Positions 11,743 through 15,741 of a DNA stretch of 15,741 bases are shown here, piece after piece. Within the stretch, counting starts at the first letter, position 1; each line of letters begins with the position of its first letter. Below the pieces are notes generated by a model. The model worked only from the letters and a program-made list of their open reading frames with translations. It was not told the DNA's origin and did no database searches. Position numbers and translations under genes: made by a program. The DNA is from an uncultured Collinsella sp. (GTDB lineage: Bacteria > Actinomycetota > Coriobacteriia > Coriobacteriales > Coriobacteriaceae), in assembly GCA_902496115.1 (NCBI GenBank), contig CABUZK010000042.1, positions 1-15,741 of the forward strand, given 5' to 3'.

Positions 11743-14424
11743 CTAGTCCTCGAGCAGGTCCTCGATAAAGCCGACGCGGTAGTTTTTGAAGATGACCTCG
11801 CCGCCGTCTTGCGTGGCGTCCAGATCGACATCGCCCATGATGCCAAAATCGTGGTCGCCATCCTCGTCGGCAAAGATCTGGTGCACGTGCCATACGTGCG
11901 CGGTCTTCTCGTCGGACTCGTCAATGGAAAACATCGCGGCGCTGCGGGCATCTCCGTCGGTGAGGATTTCCTCGTGCTGCTCGTGGTAAGCGTCGAGTGC
12001 TTTTTGCCAGCGGATCTCGCTCATGCCCCAGTCCTCGTCGAGTTCGCCCAGGTCGCGAACGTGCTCGCGGGCGGCAAGGGTCACGCGGCGGAAGAGCGCG
12101 TTGCGCACCAACAACGTGCAGCCGCGGCGGTCCGCCACGACCTCGTCGATGCCCTGCGGCGGCGCGGCGTCGAGGGCTGCCGGGTTGCCGGCGTTCTCCC
12201 ACTCGTCCACCAGGCTCGAGTCCACCGAGCGCACCACAAAGCCCAGCCACGAGATAATGTCGCGTAGGCGCTCGTCGCGCTTCTCGATGGGCACGGTACG
12301 GTCGAGCGAACGGTAGGCCTCTGCCAGGTAGCGAAGCAAAATGCCCTCGGAGCGGGCGATGCCGAGCTTTTGAATGTAACCCTTAAAATCGCTCGCGCTT
12401 TCCAGCATGTCGCGCAGGACGCTCTTGGGAGAGAGCTGGTAGTCGTTTGCCCAGGGCACTTCCTGGCAGTACTTGTCAAAAGCGGCGTCGAGCAAATCCT
12501 CGAGCGGCTTTTCATACGTGACGTCTTGGATGTGCTCCAAGCGCTCCTCATACTCGACGCCGTCAGCCTTCATTTCGGCCATCGCGCGGTCGCGCGCGGC
12601 GCGCTCCTGTGCGCGCAGCACCTGCTTGGGATCCTCGAGCGTTGCCTCGACCATCGAGATCAGATCCATGGTATAGGTCTCGCTCTCGGGGTCGAGCAGC
12701 TCCAACGCGGCAAGCAAGAACGGCGAGAGCGGCTGATCGAGTGCGAAGTCCTCGGGCAGATCGACCGTCAGCGCGTAGTCGGTGTCTGGTGCGGCGTCAG
12801 CCGGGGCGTCAGGTGCGGGCGGCACCTCGGTGCGAACGACGACGCCGGAATCGATGAGCGTGGCGAAGATTTCGTCGGCGCGAACCTCGAGCTTGGCCTT
12901 TTCCTCGGAGGTCTGCAGGCTTGTCTCGATGAGGTCGTGTACACGGGCTCGGGCATCGCCGCCCTGCTCGACCACGCTAATCACCATGGAGTGCGTGATG
13001 CGCAGGCGCGGTTTGAGTGTCTCGGGCTGCGTCTCGATCAGACGCTCAAAGGTCTGCTTGTTCCAGGTGACAAAGCCCTCGGGGGCCTTTTTCTTTTTAA
13101 TTTTACGGAGCTTCTTGGGGTCGTCGCCCGCCTTGGCCATGAGCTTGGCGTTCTCGATCTCGTGCTCCGGGGCCTCGGCAATCACCATGCCCTCGGTATC
13201 GAAGCCCGAGCGGCCGGCGCGACCGGCAATCTGATGGAACTCGCGGGCGCGCAGACGACGCATCTTGTAGCCATCGAACTTGGTGAGCGCGGTGAGCACT
13301 ACGGTGTGGATGGGTACGTTGATGCCGACGCCGAGCGTATCGGTGCCGCAGATGACGGGCAGCAGACCCTGCTGCGCCAAGCGCTCGACCAGCAGGCGAT
13401 AGCGCGGCAACATGCCAGCATGGTGCACGCCGACGCCGCATCCAAGCAGGCGCTTGAGAATCTTGCCAAAGGCCGTCGAGAAGCTCGTTCCCTTGGCAGC
13501 TTCCTTAATGGCCTCGCGCTGCTCCTTGCTGGCGATGCCAAAATTGGCGAGCGACTGTGCCGTCGCAAGGGCGGCATCCTGGCTAAAGTGCACGATATAG
13601 AGCGGGGCCTCGCCGCGGCGCATGGCGAGCTCGACCGTGCCCTCGAGGGAGGTCGTCACATAGTCGTAGCTCAGCGGAACGGGACGCGGGGCATCGACAA
13701 CCAAGTCGCAAGCAGCGCCGGTGTGCTCCTCGAGCGAGGCGGCGATCGCGGTGACATCGCCGAGCGTGGCGCTCATGAGCATGAATTGCGTGTGGGGCAG
13801 GGTGAGCAGCGGCACCTGCCAGGCCCAACCGCGGTCGGGGTCGGCAAAGTAGTGAAACTCGTCCATGGCGACGCAGCCCACGTCGGCGTCCTCACCCTCG
13901 CGCAGCGCATCGTTGGCAAGGATTTCGGCCGTGCAGCAGATGACGGGCGCCTTGGTGTTGATATGCGTGTCGCCGGTGATCATGCCGACGTTATCGCGGC
14001 CGAGCACCTGTACCAGATCGAAGAACTTTTCGCTGACCAGGGCCTTGATAGGGGCCGTGTAATAGCAGCGCTTGCCCTGTGCCATGCCCATAAAGAGCAT
14101 GCCCAGCGCGACGAGCGATTTGCCCGATCCGGTCGGTGTGCCCAAAATGACGTGGTCGCCGGCGGCCAGGTCCATGAGGGCCTCTTCTTGGTGATCCCAC
14201 AGTTCAATACCGCGATCGCTCGTCCATTCAAAGAAACGCTCGAAGGCCTGGTCGGGCGTGAGCCATGGCTCGGGCTCACTGCCATCCTCGGGCTCCCACC
14301 AGGTGGGGGAGAGCGCGCCGAGCGAGCCAAACTCGGCTTCGGTTCCCGTGCCGCCCGAGAATGAGCTGGCGGCGCCGGCGCCGGAGACGGTGCTGGCGGC
14401 GGTATCTGTCGTGGTCTGTGCCAT
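11743..14424 (-). CDS. Ski2-like DEAD/DEAH-box helicase with DUF3516-type C-terminus
   Basis: This 893-residue ATP-dependent helicase probably acts on RNA. After a low-complexity, Gly/Ser/Thr/Glu-rich N-terminus (1-40) come motif I GTPTGSGKS (95-103), Ia APIKALV, motif II DEFH (188-191), motif III SAT (218-220), and the second RecA domain with VHHAGMLP, TDTLGVGINVP (361-371) and motif VI QIAGRAGRSG (398-407). These resemble the Ski2/Mtr4 group. A basic stretch KKLRKIKKKKAPEGF near 436-450 leads into a long helical C-terminal region characteristic of actinobacterial proteins annotated DUF3516. The role in RNA turnover is inferred from the family. Only a weak purine site (GAGAAAG) precedes the ATG at 14424. 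It is 98 bp downstream of trmB on the same strand. Confidence 0.92.
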   Translation of the reverse strand: MAQTTTDTAASTVSGAGAASSFSGGTGTEAEFGSLGALSPTWWEPEDGSEPEPWLTPDQAFERFFEWTSDRGIELWDHQEEALMDLAAGDHVILGTPTGSGKSLVALGMLFMGMAQGKRCYYTAPIKALVSEKFFDLVQVLGRDNVGMITGDTHINTKAPVICCTAEILANDALREGEDADVGCVAMDEFHYFADPDRGWAWQVPLLTLPHTQFMLMSATLGDVTAIAASLEEHTGAACDLVVDAPRPVPLSYDYVTTSLEGTVELAMRRGEAPLYIVHFSQDAALATAQSLANFGIASKEQREAIKEAAKGTSFSTAFGKILKRLLGCGVGVHHAGMLPRYRLLVERLAQQGLLPVICGTDTLGVGINVPIHTVVLTALTKFDGYKMRRLRAREFHQIAGRAGRSGFDTEGMVIAEAPEHEIENAKLMAKAGDDPKKLRKIKKKKAPEGFVTWNKQTFERLIETQPETLKPRLRITHSMVISVVEQGGDARARVHDLIETSLQTSEEKAKLEVRADEIFATLIDSGVVVRTEVPPAPDAPADAAPDTDYALTVDLPEDFALDQPLSPFLLAALELLDPESETYTMDLISMVEATLEDPKQVLRAQERAARDRAMAEMKADGVEYEERLEHIQDVTYEKPLEDLLDAAFDKYCQEVPWANDYQLSPKSVLRDMLESASDFKGYIQKLGIARSEGILLRYLAEAYRSLDRTVPIEKRDERLRDIISWLGFVVRSVDSSLVDEWENAGNPAALDAAPPQGIDEVVADRRGCTLLVRNALFRRVTLAAREHVRDLGELDEDWGMSEIRWQKALDAYHEQHEEILTDGDARSAAMFSIDESDEKTAHVWHVHQIFADEDGDHDFGIMGDVDLDATQDGGEVIFKNYRVGFIEDLLED

Positions 14425-14522
14425 GTGTTTGCTTTCTCTCGCGATTGTCCGCCAACTATTATGGCGTAGCGGCGGCGCGGGGCGGCAGCGCGTGAGAAAA
14501 TGCAGGAAATGGGCGCGTGAAG

Positions 14523-15362
14523 TTAGTGCTCTTGCGGCAGGCGCTTCTTGCCTTTGCGGGCGCGGTTTCTAAAGTTCTCGACGGCCTCTTCCATGCCCAG
14601 AGGTACATAGGTGAGCGCATCGAGGTTTTCGGGCAGGTAGCAGGCAAGGCTTTGCTCCTGCTCGTGGCCCGCCGCGAGCTGTTCATCGCTAGGCCGCGCG
14701 TCGGGTGTGGCGCAAATGCCATAGACGACGGCACCCATCTCGCGCGTGCGGCATTCATATTCGGTCTCGGGATGCTCGGGATGGTCGCGGCGGACGTCGT
14801 CACTTACCCAAAGCGTGTCGTAGCCTGCCGCGGCAAACTGTCCCAGGGCGTAATCGCGCAACGGCTTGCTGTCGGTGCGCAGCGTGACGGTAGCGCCGGC
14901 TGAAAAGAGCGGGCGGTAGAGCATCAGATGGTCGACATGGACGAGTCGTTTTTTGGCGTACTTGGCCTTGGGCTGTGGCGTGGGAAAGTTAATGGTGATG
15001 GCATCGAGCTCGCCTGCGGCAAACAGCTGCGGCAGCGATTTGGCGCCTCGGGGCAGGACGAGTGCGTTGGACAGCTCCTGCTCGCAGATTTTCTGTGCGG
15101 CATAGGCGATGCAGATGGGCTCCTGGTCCATACCGATAAAGAGCGTGTTTGGCTCGTGGGCCGCGCGCTCTACAAGGTACGTTCCCTTGCCACAGCCAAG
15201 ATCCAGGTGAAGGTGTTCGAAGGGCTTGCCGCCTGCGGGCGCACAGGCCTCGCGCCAATCTCCGGCATAGGCCTCGGGGTTCGTCTCAATCGCATCGGCG
15301 TAGCGCTCCAGGCGCTCCTCGAGCACAAAGTTCTTAGGCGTGCGAACGTGGACGGCTCCCAT
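14523..15362 (-). CDS. trmB: tRNA (guanine46-N7)-methyltransferase TrmB-like
   Basis: TrmB methylates N7 of G46 in the tRNA variable loop using S-adenosylmethionine. The 279-residue protein has the SAM-binding DLGCGKGTYL at 54-63, FIGMDQEP, ITINFPTPQPK (about 122-132) and the C-terminal ETEYECR element that corresponds to the family's T-x-YE motif. It is longer than the usual 210-240 residues, with a C-terminal extension of about 50 residues rich in charged groups (ENFRNRARKGKKR at its end). The signature NFPDPWPKKRHxKRR reads NFPTPQPKAKYAKKR, so the Asp and Trp are replaced. AAGGAG lies 4 nt before the ATG at 15362. The family call is sound; full activity on G46 is less sure because of the altered motif. 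Confidence 0.85.
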   Translation of the reverse strand: MGAVHVRTPKNFVLEERLERYADAIETNPEAYAGDWREACAPAGGKPFEHLHLDLGCGKGTYLVERAAHEPNTLFIGMDQEPICIAYAAQKICEQELSNALVLPRGAKSLPQLFAAGELDAITINFPTPQPKAKYAKKRLVHVDHLMLYRPLFSAGATVTLRTDSKPLRDYALGQFAAAGYDTLWVSDDVRRDHPEHPETEYECRTREMGAVVYGICATPDARPSDEQLAAGHEQEQSLACYLPENLDALTYVPLGMEEAVENFRNRARKGKKRLPQEH

Positions 15363-15480
15363 GAGGCTCCTTGGTCATAAGTGTGGAACGCATAGCCGCG
15401 CGTTCCGTCAATGGGTTGAAAAAGGGTGGGCATAGTTTGCCTGAAAGATGCGGTGCGGCTCGATGGCGAGTCGTCGGTGC

Positions 15481-15741
15481 CTACAGGCGCTTGAGAATCA
15501 CATAGCGGTTGAGCTCGCCGCTACGACCGTCGGCATGGAAGCGCTCAAGCTCGCGCACGGGGACCTCGCCGCTCTTGTAGAACGTACGCACGCCGCGCAC
15601 CAGGTCGGTGATCTGCTGATCGTCAAAGTGATGGCAATAGCGGTAGGCGTGGCGGTCGTTTTGCCAGCCAATGAGGTGGTCGCCGGCCTCAAACTGCGCG
15701 GAGTCGTAGCCCTCAAACGGCGGGGTGAGCTCGGCGCGGGA
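15481..15741 (-). CDS. C-terminal part of a probable SAM-dependent methyltransferase (partial)
   Basis: An open frame enters from the right edge and ends with TAG at 15483-15481, giving 86 residues. The visible end reads FEAGDHLIGWQNDRHAYRYC, then HHFDDQQITDLV, and finishes NRYVILKRL. The RYxHxF-type segment followed by a helix and a final beta strand resembles the C-terminus of class I methyltransferases, including the Trm9/ALKBH8-like group. The SAM-binding half is outside the window, so this remains a tentative name. It precedes trmB on the same strand by 118 bp. That gap has a GGAACGC/GCGTTCC inverted repeat (15385-15391, 15400-15406) but no clear terminator. Confidence 0.5.
   Translation of the reverse strand, partial: SRAELTPPFEGYDSAQFEAGDHLIGWQNDRHAYRYCHHFDDQQITDLVRGVRTFYKSGEVPVRELERFHADGRSGELNRYVILKRL

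Noticed and set aside
12370..14364. A 664-codon open frame on the plus strand opposite the helicase gene
   Set aside because: It lies wholly within the helicase coding region on the other strand. Composition and absence of motifs mark it as a shadow frame; the helicase has every expected motif.
15385..15406. GGAACGC/GCGTTCC hairpin as a terminator of the edge methyltransferase gene
   Set aside because: It has only a 7-bp stem with an 8-nt loop and no U-tract on the minus strand. It may be chance.

Overview
The window looks like chromosomal DNA from a high-GC Gram-positive gut bacterium of the class Coriobacteriia, most likely Collinsella or a close relative. This is inferred from the GC-rich codon use, the gene types (PdxST with a MocR-type regulator, a rubredoxin-first rubrerythrin, a DUF3516-type helicase) and the protein style, not from a database search. 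I saw no tRNA or rRNA gene and no CRISPR array.

Layout from left to right. Positions 1-119 hold the end of an insertion sequence, probably IS3 family, with the first codons of its transposase running off the left edge. Positions 182-1680 hold pdxS-pdxT on the minus strand, the PLP synthase complex. The divergent gene at 1826-3265 is a MocR-type (GntR-HTH plus aminotransferase fold) regulator, very probably PdxR, and the shared intergenic region carries a direct repeat suited to it. From 3256 to 4794 there is an unusual lower-GC unit: two 119-bp repeats with terminal inverted repeats, in the same orientation, flank one gene for a protein with a DUF559/Vsr-like PD-(D/E)XK nuclease signature. 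Each repeat supplies the last codons (L-S-E-stop) of the gene before it. This is the most novel-looking part of the window.

Positions 4862-8414 are metabolic: a minus-strand rubrerythrin with its own terminator and promoter, then a divergent two-gene operon of an iron-type alcohol dehydrogenase and an NAD(P)-dependent aldehyde dehydrogenase, which together could interconvert alcohol, aldehyde and acid. Positions 8619-11663 hold a same-strand group: a stand-alone HIRAN-domain protein, a 59-residue charge-segregated small protein, a calcineurin-like phosphoesterase and, after a REP-like hairpin and a terminator, a long coiled-coil DUF2130 protein with a nuclease-like core.

A strong bidirectional terminator at 11683-11720 separates this from a minus-strand block: a large Ski2-like DEAD/DEAH helicase, a TrmB-like tRNA (guanine-N7) methyltransferase with an altered signature motif, and the C-terminal 86 residues of a probable SAM-dependent methyltransferase cut by the right edge. 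The last three genes suggest RNA processing and modification, although nothing shows that they are one transcript.
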